Shown piece by piece: positions 33,169-44,407 of a stretch of DNA of 61,330 bases. How positions within the stretch are numbered: position 1 is the stretch's first letter; each line of letters opens with the position of its first letter. The notes under the pieces were generated by a model, which was given only the letters and a program-made list of their open reading frames with translations, was not told the origin of the DNA and searched no databases. This DNA is from Irineochytrium annulatum (lineage: Eukaryota; Chytridiomycota; Chytridiomycetes; Chytridiales; Chytridiaceae). The stretch lies in the NCBI GenBank assembly GCA_027600665.1, contig JADGJL010000039.1:1-61330 (forward strand), read 5' to 3'. Made by a program: the position numbers and the translations under genes.

Positions 33169-36100
33169 ATGTTGACGAGGGCACTGCATCTTCGTCCGTC
33201 GCGCGTCCGGCCATTGCAGGCGACGGCAAGATGCATCTCATCCGGGGCGTCGATCTCAGACTTACGCGGTGAGGATACATAGTCGCAGGAGGATGTGACT
33301 GATTTAAACGGTCTTCTCCTTCCTCGCATTCCAGTTGGCGTCATCAAGGAGTCATTCGCGAATGAAAACAGGGTCGCGCTCTCGCCCGATAACGCGAAGC
33401 TCCTGCTCAAGAAGGGTTTCCAGACCGTCTACGTCGAAAAGAACGCGGGATTAAATGCTTCGTTCACGGATTCCCTCTTCGAGAGCGCGGGCGCGAAACT
33501 TCTCGGCCGCGATGAGGTCCTCGCCCAGAGCGGTACAAAGCTTGTTTTCTGTTACCTTACTGATGTATATGTTCTTCTTGCAAACAGATATTCTGTTGAA
33601 GGTCAGGGCACCGCTGATTGAGTCTGGGGAGCTGTCCAATATGAAAGAAGGGGCCATGCTGGTCTCGTTCGTGTATCCCGATCGCAACCAGGAGACGATC
33701 GCGGAGCTTTCAAAGCGCAAAATAACGGCTTTGGCGATGGAGCAGGTCAGAGTTATAATTTCGTTTTTAGCAGTTACTTGTACGGACTGTGTTGACGGAA
33801 TAATCACCAGATTCCGCGTATCTCGAGAGCGCAAGTATTTGATGCGCTGAGCTCTATGGCCAACATCGCGGGATACAAGGCCGTACTGGAGGCCTCGAAT
33901 CACTTTGGACGTTTCTTGACAGGACAAATCACGGCGGCCGGGAAAATACCTCCGGGCAAAGTGCTTATCATCGGCGCGGGCGTCGCCGGCTTGTCTGCCG
34001 TCGTGACGGCGAGGCGGCTTGGCGCGATAGTACGAGCCTTCGACACGCGTAGCGCAGCACGCGAACAAGTCGAATCCTTGGGAGCCGAATTCATTGAGGT
34101 CACCGGCGTCGAAGAAAGTGGTGATGGCGGCGGCGGCTACGCAAAGGTCATGTCGAAGGAGTTCATCGAAGCCGAGATGAAGCTATTCGCCCAGCAGGCC
34201 GCGGAGGTCGACATCATCATCACGACCGCCCTTATCCCCGGCAAACCCGCCCCGAAATTGATTACGAAGGACATGATCAAACTGATGAAGCCCGGGTCCG
34301 TCGTGGTTGACATGGCGGCTGAGGCCGGTGGGAACTGCGAGATGACCAAGCCTGGCGAGCTGACGCGTTCCGATAACGGCGTCACCATTATCGGCTACAC
34401 GGACCTTCCGTCCCGGCTACCGACCCAGTCGTCGTCGCTATATTCGAACAACATCACTAAATTCCTTCTTTCGCTGGTGAAGGATGGGAAGCTCGTCTTG
34501 GATCACAACGATGAGGTGACCCGCGGCTCGATGGTCATGGAGAATGGAACGAGGCTGCCCCCCGTGAAGCCCTCCGCGCCGCCCCCGACGCTCGCCGCGA
34601 AGGCAGGATCCGTGGCGGTTGATAAGCCCGCGCCAAAGGAGCTCTCCCCGTTCGAACAAAAGAGCTATGAGGTGGCCGTTCTCAGCTCCGCGGCCGCGAC
34701 GGTTATGGTCCTAGGCAAAGCGACAGGCCACGCCTTCATGTCCTCTATGACTGTCTTCAGCTTAGCGGGGCTGATTGGCTACCGCGTGGTGTGGGGCGTC
34801 GTCCCCGCCCTGCATTCCCCTCTGATGTCGGTCACGAATGCGATCTCAGGCATCGTGGCCGTCGGTGGCATGTTCTACATGGGCGGCGGGCTGATCCCGT
34901 ACTCGTTCGCGCAGCTATTCGCGGCACTATCGGTGCTAATGGCGAACATCAACATTTTTGGAGGGTTCGTAATTTCGCAGAGGATGCTGGACATGTTCAG
35001 GAGGGCCTCGGACCCGCCGGATTATGCTTATCTGTACTTGGCACCCGCGGCGATCTTTGGCGGTGGTTTCATGTGGGCCGCCGCGGCCGGCGCGACTGGT
35101 ATCGTACAGGCTGGCTGTAAGTGACTTATTCTGAGTCGACCGGTGGTTAACTACCTGCTAGATCTGGCGTCGACGATGCTTTGCATTGCGTCCTTAAGCG
35201 GACTCTCCTCCCAGGTCACCGCGAGGGCTGGAAACTATCTTGGCATGTTGGGTGTTTCGACGGGGATCATGGCGTCTTTGATTGCGGTCAACTTCAGCCC
35301 TTGGGTGTTGGGTAAGCCTCTTTAACCGTGCACTTGTTTTTGACAAACTCCCCAGCCCAATTCTGTATCTTATCCGCGGGCGGAGCCGCTATTGGTGTTC
35401 ACTTTGGGCGCCTTGTGACCCCCACTGAACTCCCACAAACTGTCGCGGCTCTGCACTCTGTCGTGGGGTTGGCGGCGGTTTTGACGTCCATCGCGTCCTT
35501 TATCGTTCACCCAGGTGAAGCGTTTGTAGACCTCGGCGCGCACTAAAACCTTTATCCTGTAGGCGCGGAGCTCCTCCCGCGTGTTATCGCTTACCTTGGT
35601 ACTTTCATCGGTGCCGTTACGTTCACCGGCAGTCTCGTCGCGTGTAAGTATCCCATCACGTATCTCGGTTGTTGACCTGACATAACGATAACAGACGCCA
35701 AGCTCGCTGGCACCATGTCCTCAAAGCCGCTCAGCTTGCCGAACAAGAACCTCATCAACGTTGGGATGGCCGCAGCGAACGTCGGTGTGGCTGCTGCGTT
35801 CATGACTGCATCCCCGGCCATTGGCGTGCTCTGCCTTTTTGCCAACACGGCCCTCAGCTTCGCAAAGGGTTACCATCTGACAGCGAGCATCGGTGGTGCG
35901 GACATGCCTGTCGTGATTACGGTTCTAAACTCTTACTCGGGATGGGCGCTGTGTGCTGAGGTGGGGACCTCCGCGTGCCTAAGAATGAGACTTATGTGTT
36001 TTAGGGTTTTATTTTGGGTAATGACCTGCTTACGGCCGTCGGATCGCTCATTGGCGTGTCTGGAGCTATCCTGTCTTACATCATGTGCAAAGGTAATGCC

Positions 36101-36988
36101 TCGTTCTGTCTACTTTCTGTCTCCATCGCATTAAGTCTATCGTTCATCAACCTTGTATCCTAGCAATGAACCGTTCCATTTGGTTCGTATCTACCAGCTT
36201 CCTTTATTTAACTTCTACTGTCCTAAAGTGTTCTCGGTCTAGGAACGTTATCTTCGGCGGATGGAACGCCAGTGCTCCTGCGGCAGCGGTGGGGGCTAGT
36301 GCCGAGGCTACTGGGACTGCGGTGGAAACCTCAGTAGACGCCGTTGCCGAGAGCCTTTCGTCTGCCGAGTCCGTAATCATTGTTCCCGGGTACGGTCTGG
36401 CTGTAGCCAAGGCCCAATACGCGATTGCGGACATTGTTAAGGCCTTGACTGCCAAGGGCGTCAAAGTCCGTTTTGGTATCCATCCCGTCGCAGGACGCAT
36501 GCCCGGACAGCTAAATGTGCTGCTCGCGGAGGCGGGTGTCCCGTACGATGTGGTGCTGGAAATGGATGAAATCAATGACGACTTCCCAGAAACCGACGTG
36601 ACCCTCGTCATCGGCGCTAATGATACCGTGAACCCACTTGCGTTAGAAGCTGACAGTATTATTGGTAGGAACATAGGAATATCATTGTTATGCGAGTTCT
36701 AGGTTGTCCTAATCGTAATTTCACAGCTGGAATGCCTGTTCTACATGTTTGGAAGTCGAAGCAGGTAAAATCTATGTGTTCCATATGATTCTATTACTCC
36801 CTGTTCCGTTTCGTGGTCTAATGACTTTCTTCGCGCAGGTCGTCGTTATGAAAAGGTCACTGGCCTCCGGTTATGCGGATGTCCCTAACCCCCTCTTCTA
36901 CAACCCCAACACAATGATGCTGTTCGGCGATGCTAAGGCAACTTGTGACAGCCTACGCGATTCACTAGAGTCCATATTGAAGCGTTAA
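33169..36988 (+). CDS. NNT: Proton-translocating NAD(P) transhydrogenase, mitochondrial
   Basis: Thirteen exons: 33169-33268, 33335-33532, 33588-33745, 33811-35116, 35162-35311, 35356-35514, 35563-35643, 35695-35960, 36005-36092, 36164-36182, 36243-36664, 36727-36764 and 36839-36988; 1044 residues (human 1086). After an Arg-rich presequence comes domain I, the NAD site ([51 protein letters not shown]). The membrane domain II has about a dozen hydrophobic segments. Domain III, the NADP site, starts [18 protein letters not shown] and contains [33 protein letters not shown] and [12 protein letters not shown]. Domain order is the fused eukaryotic one. It uses the proton gradient to make NADPH from NADH in the inner mitochondrial membrane. 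Exon 10 is only 19 nt. NNT is missing from yeasts and many Dikarya. Confidence 0.95.
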
Positions 36989-37149
36989 CGGCAACTTAGA
37001 GACTTCTAATTTCTTACTTCAACGTCACAAGACAATAAACGGGACGGTCTTCTACCAATTGTAATGCCATACATTTGTATTGAAAGATGTTGTATCTAAG
37101 AATTCGCAAGTAACAAATATGAAGACGCAGCAGGAGATAAAATGATCAA

Positions 37150-38115
<966 letters not shown>

Positions 38116-38222
38116 GGCGTGGTTGGTGTCGGCGGGCGTGGGGTGGACGACGGGATTTGCGGGACAATAATGAATGACGATGTGAGAAGAGGCACCCGCT
38201 TGTGAAATCTTGCTTCGAATGA

Positions 38223-39861
38223 ATGATAGTTCTGCAAGTGGGGCAGTGCGGTATACAAGTGGGCCAGGCGTTAAACTCCTTTACGAGGAACGAGTGAGAA
38301 ACGGAGCCGCCAACGCTGTCTCTTACGCGAACGCGAAGGTGCCAAGGCGATGGTCGGCCGGAGAACTCGTTCACGTCACATCAACAGATACTTGTGGACA
38401 CCGAGCACAAGGTGGAGAGTCGCTCTAAGGTGATGTTGACGGGTCGAAGACGTGGTCGCAGGTAGTGCGGGCAGGGCCGCCGCGGTATAAACCAACAGTC
38501 GTGGATTGTGGCGCCAGTGGACGAGGAAACAATTGGGCCCACGGATACTTTGATGAAAGGAGTGTTGAGTTTGTGCTTGAGGCGTATCGCCGTACTCTGG
38601 AGCGATCGGACGAGGCGGCGCCGGGTTGTATCATTATCCACAGGTAGACGAATGGGATGAATGAGTGGGACATAATTTATTCAGTATGGCTGGAGGGACC
38701 GGGTCTGGTTTAGGATCGAGGTTTTCAGATCTTATTCAATACACTGCTGTCCTGAATGAAATCCTAGATTGACTGAAGCTATTCGGGAACAGACGCCGTC
38801 GTCATATTTGTTGAACTGCGCGTATGTTTAGCTTAGTCAGCCTGCACCTTACTCTTGCTAGCGTCTTGCCATTCGAGTCCGGCGAGACCACTGTCCAAAG
38901 CTATAATTCCTTGCTTACTATGGCCGTCTTGCAAAAGTTAGCGCTCCTCTCTGTCTTTTAATTGTTAAGAGCGGCAGGTGCTCAGATGGCGTGATTCTGT
39001 TCTCCAATGACGATGTTATGTCTGCAATAGGCAAGCAAAATACCGCTGCCGCGGCTCGAGGTCGGGACTTACCACATTTTTGAATTAATCAAATCCTAGC
39101 AAACACAAAGGTGACGTTTAATGACATAAACCAAAGCATTGCGCAATCTCTCGGGAGCATACTACTTCCACTATCACCTGTTACAACTAAAGGGTCCACC
39201 GTTTCACAAGCTCTGTAAGCTATAACTCTTTAAGATGATCTAACATACGTCAAGCGTTCAAAAATTCGATGGTTTTGATTTCGTGAAAAGAGTCACCTAT
39301 GCGCCGTACTGCAAACTGCTGACAGTGTTGACGTCGCATACATTGACATCAGGTCGATTTGAAAAGCCGCAAACTCTTACGTGGACAGAGCTATCGTCGA
39401 CGCTGTTCCGCAACCTCCCTTTTCGAAATGGAACGAACAGCCGAAGATATTGCAGGGCACATTTGATTGTTCGGGGAATGTCCAGCCATGAGATGGGCAC
39501 AAAGCTTGCGGATGTTGAATCGAAAGTGAAGACGAGGCTTGGAGATAGCCACGTCAATGGTTCCTGGACGAAATGTGTCTCCTCTTGCTATGGTAATATG
39601 CGTAACAACGTCGTTAAAGGTAGTCACTGAAAAACTCTCGTAGCCTTGGATGTGGTGTCCATTAAGCGCTCCTTGACACTCTGCTCGAACTCGACTGATC
39701 TCTTACCATTCGTTTCAAAGATTTTGGAGCGATCGCAGGCCTTGTATGAGAAGGGGGCGTATGTTCATTGGTTTAAGCACTTTGGAGCCATTGAAGGAGT
39801 TTTTGAAAGCAGCTTTGCTGAAGTGCGCTCCATCATTGATAATTATAATAAAATATGCTGA
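38223..39861 (+). CDS. TUBD1: Delta-tubulin
   Basis: Ten exons: 38223-38293, 38339-38411, 38462-38643, 38685-38720, 38768-38821, 38862-38936, 38978-39060, 39100-39214, 39255-39592 and 39644-39861; 414 residues (human 453). It starts MIVLQVGQCG, then ILVDTEHK, SGRGNNWAHGY and AGGTGSGLGSR, the glycine loop binding the GTP phosphates. SGETTVQSYNSLL, KVTFNDINQSIAQ and YAPYCKLLTVLTSHT follow. NNWAHGY and the later segments fit delta better than alpha, beta or gamma. The region after the first strand is shortened, so part of H1 and its loop seem missing or very diverged. Delta-tubulin stabilises triplet microtubules in basal bodies, and occurs in flagellated lineages. All nine introns are 39-51 nt. 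Confidence 0.88.
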
Positions 39862-40011
39862 CAGGACCTTGTTCTTCCTCAATGACCACCACATGTTGGA
39901 GCGTGAGGCTGTCAAAAGGCTGTTCTTTCATCACCATTTTTCGCCAGCGTCAAGCGCTCGAGTGGATCTAGCTTCCACAGCTTTCCCCTTGAACGCCTTG
40001 GAGATTTGGGA

Positions 40012-42432
40012 ATGGACGACGACGGCATAGAACTCAGCTTTGCGACAACCACCGACAGCCAGAAGCTCACAGTGAAGGACTTCTTCGGCGACCGAGGTAG
40101 TTGGAAGAAGCGGAGACTTGTGGCCAAGATAAAGCTGCACCGCACCTCGAAGGGCTCGAGATTCGCACCGCTGAACAAAACCGTCGATGCTGCAAAACAC
40201 AAGGCCGTTGCCCAAAAACCTATCTCAAATCCTACCGCATCAAAATCACAGTCAAAGGGTTCGACGAGAACCGGCCCTCGAACAGACGATTCAAACGCTC
40301 GCCAGCCAACTGCCCGAAAGCCCGACGCGTCCGCGGGTGGTTTCGTCTCGTCGCTCTTTTCTGGAAACCCCGCCTTCAACTCCAAGTCGGTCCCCGGCCA
40401 GATCGACTCGAAATTCTCGCGTGACGCCAGCAACGCCATCCCCTCTGCGTCGTTGTCGTCTTTTGAAGGCCTTGGTTTGAGCGGCGCGCTCTGTCGGCAT
40501 TTGAACGCGAAACTGGGGATGACAACTCCGACGGGTATTCAGCAGGCGGCCATACCGCGTCTTCTTCAGACGACAGCAACTGATGTCATTATACAAGCCC
40601 AGACTGGTAGCGGGAAGACTCTTGCGTACCTCTTGCCCATCTTGCAAAGAATAATGGAAGCGGGACGGGCAGGGACGGGGCTGGAGATGGATCGATCAAT
40701 GGGGACGTTGGGCATCATTTTATTGCCTACTCGGGAACTGGCAAAGCAAATTTTGGATGTCGTCGATTCTCTTTTGCGATTTTCCGTCTTTGCAAAAAGG
40801 GAAGACGATTCAGCTACCGAAGTAGGACCTGGAGCTGAAACCGGAACCGAACTTGAAGCAAAAGAACGGCACTGGATGGTTTCTGGCCTTGTCGTTGGAG
40901 GCGATAAAAAGAAATCCGAAAAGGCGCGGCTGCGGAGAGGCTGCACATTGCTCGTTTCCACTCCTGGGAGGCTCCTTGATCATCTGAAGACAACGAAAGC
41001 TTTTGAAGTCGGTAATCTGCGCTGGATTGTCGTCGATGAAGCGTTAGTCGTCGACGTTAAGGATCTTAATTAAAAACTCTTCCAGTGACAGATTAATGGA
41101 GCTTGGCTTCGAAAACACGCTCAAAGAAATTCTGATAATCATCGATGAACGCCGTCACTTTGCCGAGACGTCGTTGAAGCGCCTGTCGCATCCTATGCTG
41201 CCGGTTGAAAGGCAGTTGGTATTGACTTCGGCAACAATCGAAGAAAACGTCAAAAAACTTGCTGAGACTAGTTTGAAGGGGCCCGTGTACGTCCAAACGG
41301 CTGATGGCAGCAGTCAGAAGCAACAAGCAGCCCTCATGGAGGGTTCGGTTGAACACTTCAAAGCCCCAACCCAATTACGCCAAATGTACGTTATTATCCC
41401 TGCGAAGCTGCGCCTTGTGTCTCTCGCCGGGGTGATACGGAAACTTCAGTCGGTGAGCAAAAAGATGTTTAAGGCTCTCGTTTTCGTGGACACATGTGAT
41501 TCGGTCGACTTCCTTCACGGTTTATTTTGTCGCACTGTGGATAGATCGAGCTCGGACCAAGCCGACGGTAAAGAGGGTGAGGACGAGAGCCTTGTCAAGC
41601 CAGCGGCAATGGAGGGGAACGGCTTGCAATCGCCATTGTTTCCAGGGGTCAGCATTTATCGTCTACACGGGGAGCTGTCGCAAGTTGTCAGATCTAGCAC
41701 GTATAAAGAGTTTCAAAAATCCGAGCGCGCTGTTCTTTTCTGCACCGATGTGGCTGCGAGAGGCCTGGATTTGTCAGATATCACCGATGTCATACAATAT
41801 GACATGCCGTTGGATGCTCGCGACTATGTACATCGTATCGGGCGTACAGCGCGCCTGGGCAGAGACGGACGCGCGTTTTCGTTTCTGTTGCCTAGTGAGC
41901 AGTTATATATAGACCGCTTGAAGGAGCTTGGCATGAGTTTGGAGGAAGTTGGCGTCAAGGATATTTTGGCGCCGCTTTCGAGCGTCAGTCTGCCATCCAC
42001 CGAAAACGCAAGACAAAAAGGTCAGCGGAGAGCGGTAGAGGATGCTGCGATGGACGTGCAGATGTTATTTGAACGATTCGTTCTTTGCGACTATAAGGTA
42101 CACTAACCCTCTATTTGTTCCGTGTTTTTAAAATACATCTCTACCAGATGTTGGAGACTGCTCGTTCTGCGTTCAAGTCTCATATCCGCGCCTATGCGAC
42201 GCATCCCGCTAAGGATAGAGATATCTTCCACGTAAGGAAGCTTCATTTAGGCCACGTGGCGAAGTCCTTTGCGCTGAGGGACGCGCCGGCTAGTCAAGGA
42301 AACCAAGGCATGAAGCAAGGCAAGGATTCGTCGAAGTTACCGGCGAGACGCAAAACAAATAACAAGAGGAAGGTTGATAAGTCGGCAGAATTTTCTTCGG
42401 GTCTTGTCTTTAAACGAACCAAAATAAGTTGA
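40012..42432 (+). CDS. DDX31: DEAD-box RNA helicase DDX31/Dbp7
   Basis: Exons 40012-41042, 41086-42097 and 42148-42432 encode 775 residues. The helicase motifs are in order. [20 protein letters not shown], then [10 protein letters not shown] is the Q motif; AQTGSGKT is I; PTRELAKQ is Ia; [10 protein letters not shown] is Ib. [12 protein letters not shown] is [12 protein letters not shown] is [15 protein letters not shown] is [13 protein letters not shown] is V and [13 protein letters not shown] is [14 protein letters not shown] and the long insertions before motifs Ib and V are typical of DDX31/Dbp7, which works in the nucleolus on early 60S ribosome assembly. DUF4217 follows ([15 protein letters not shown]), and a Lys-rich tail. 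The first intron (43 nt) splits the DEAD box as DEA|D. Confidence 0.93.
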
Positions 42433-43024
42433 GGCAACACACGTAGTTAGCTGAATATACCGACTCGCATCTTCCTACTCATTCCTGTTAGAGTTGGTAT
42501 TTTAACCCATTCAGCTCTCAATTTTGAGTTCAGAACTCATTTGTGCGAAGCTTGTACAAAACGATTGCAAATCATTTCGAATTTAATCTTGGCCTCCAAA
42601 ACAGAGCCGTTCGTACACAACGGGACTGTCGACTTGGCATTTTGTTGGCGGCTCCACTGCTGCCAACCCAAAAGGGTGGGCAAATCCAGCGTAGCAACGC
42701 GAAAGCGAGTGAACATTCAATCCTCCTGCATGAGGAGGGTTGACCTTGGATATCGTCTCCATTTTTGTTCCCAACTTGTTGGCGAGCTTCGTTGCGAACA
42801 TAAATGACTTAATTTTTTAATCCTGACAAAGTTTAACAGCCGCCCCTTAGTAGCCGCGCTTTTATAAACTCGCCGTTTTTTTCGCTCCTTTTTCTCGGAA
42901 GCTTAAGTTATCCCATGCGAATATCGCTCAAGTGGATTGTGTGAAGGGCGAGAATTGACACCGACAAAACAAACACGCCAACACTTGTAGACTCTCGCCA
43001 CGCCCAGCAAGCCCCTCCTCCCTC
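42433..43024. other. Intergenic region, no gene seen
   Basis: About 590 bp between the DDX31 stop and the next start on the same strand. Short frames on both strands (42541-42807, 42583-42801) overlap and carry no recognisable motif. No repeat or RNA gene seen. Confidence 0.45.
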
Positions 43025-44336
43025 ATGGCCGAATGCACGAGTCTGCGACGCAAGGTAAGGTCTTTCGCTGCAGGGAGTTTGCACTGACCTGCAATCCACT
43101 CAGCCCGTCGATTACAAGGCCCCGCCGCCGCCTCCGCCCCCGATTGCTCGCTCCCGTGCCATCAATCTCTCTGCTTACGGCGGTGAGAGCACTAGCCCTC
43201 CGCTGCCACCCGAACGCATCCGGTCCATTCGGATGCAGGACCTGCATCCACGGAGCATGACGACCTCCTATTCCGTCATGTCCCCGCCGGAACAGCTAGC
43301 GCGAGTGAGGAGGTTGACACTGGCTGAGGGGGAGGCTGCCAAGATACGGAAGAGGCGGGCCTTCGAGCGTTTTAATATGTACGTTTTCAAGTATGCTGAG
43401 CTATTTAACGGTTGTTCTTTAGGTTTTCGAGATCCTCTGAAGATGGGCTGAGGATCACGCTGCTGGAGAGGCTGGCCGGGAAGTTTATGAAAAGCCCCGA
43501 GGAGGCCGCGGTCTCGACGCGCCTGAGTGAGCTGCGTCGACAGTCCCGCCCGTCGTTCCGCTCGTCCATGTCGACGTTCTACTCGAGGCGGTCGAGCTTC
43601 TTCGTGCCGGAGGCAGGCGGCGAGTCGAAATCGGGGACGCCAATCCCGCGGCAGAATGTAAGATACAGCAGACGGCCAGCCGGCCCTAGATCCTCAATGG
43701 ATCTGTTCAGGAGTGCCAACACGTCCGCGGAGACTTTGGTAGATGAGAGCGTCGCGTCGCCTTGTGCTGATTGTGGCATTGCGCTGAAATGCATGCCTGC
43801 CGACGTTATTCGTTCGATTGAGATACTGTCGACGCAACTTAAGGCCGACTGCGTTATAGGTTTGGCGCTGTTGTATGGAGTGACTCTGCTGACGGTGTAT
43901 AGATGTGTCTATGCGACCGGTAATCGAGAACGCGGTGGTTGGATTGCAAGGCTTATTATTCTCTATCCGCACCCAAGAGCTTAACGTTAAGTTGGAGAGC
44001 CGAGTTTCAAAACATGATGGTACCTGCGTCCGTGATCATGCTGACGTCAAGCATGAAGGCCAGGCGAGTGATCATGTCTCTGATGAGGTAGGATATAATC
44101 ATGCATGGGAGCGAGGCTAAAGAAGGCAGGATAAGGATTCAACGTCGCCTGAAAACGATCAGCATGATGACGCCGCCGTCACTACAGAGGAAACGACCGC
44201 AGCGACCGCAGCGGAAAACATCGAGCCCTTTAAGCCGCGCTTCGAAGTTCTGCAGGGAAGGTTTAGGGAGGTTGAGAAAGAATTGCAGGACATATTAAAG
44301 GATGGCGGTGAATCCAACGCGGAGGACTGCAGATAG
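43025..44336 (+). CDS. Unrecognised basic/coiled-coil protein
   Basis: Exons 43025-43054, 43104-43378, 43423-43859, 43903-44087 and 44130-44336 encode 377 residues. After a proline run (KAPPPPPPPIARSRA) come a basic helix (EAAKIRKRRAFERFNM) and another (RITLLERLAGKFMKS). A Ser/Arg-rich region follows (RSSMSTFYSRRSSFFVP), with CADCGIALKCMP holding three cysteines. The C-terminal part has NAVVGLQGLLFSIRTQELNVKLE and FEVLQGRFREVEKELQDIL, likely coiled coils. If the 43-nt intron 43860-43902 is read through, the frame appears to code a membrane segment; splicing removes it. I do not recognise the family. The convergent USP5 stop lies 71 bp away. Confidence 0.65.
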
Positions 44337-44407
44337 ATTTTTGACCCCAACTTATAACCCACAACCCTCTATTGACACTTAATTTTTTCTGTATGCGCCT
44401 ACTCGTT

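Noticed and set aside
43860..43980. Transmembrane helix and early stop at the end of a 190-codon frame (about 43412-43984)
   Set aside because: The hydrophobic stretch is intron plus off-frame sequence. Splicing 43860-43902 continues into coiled-coil exons that keep frame to 44336.
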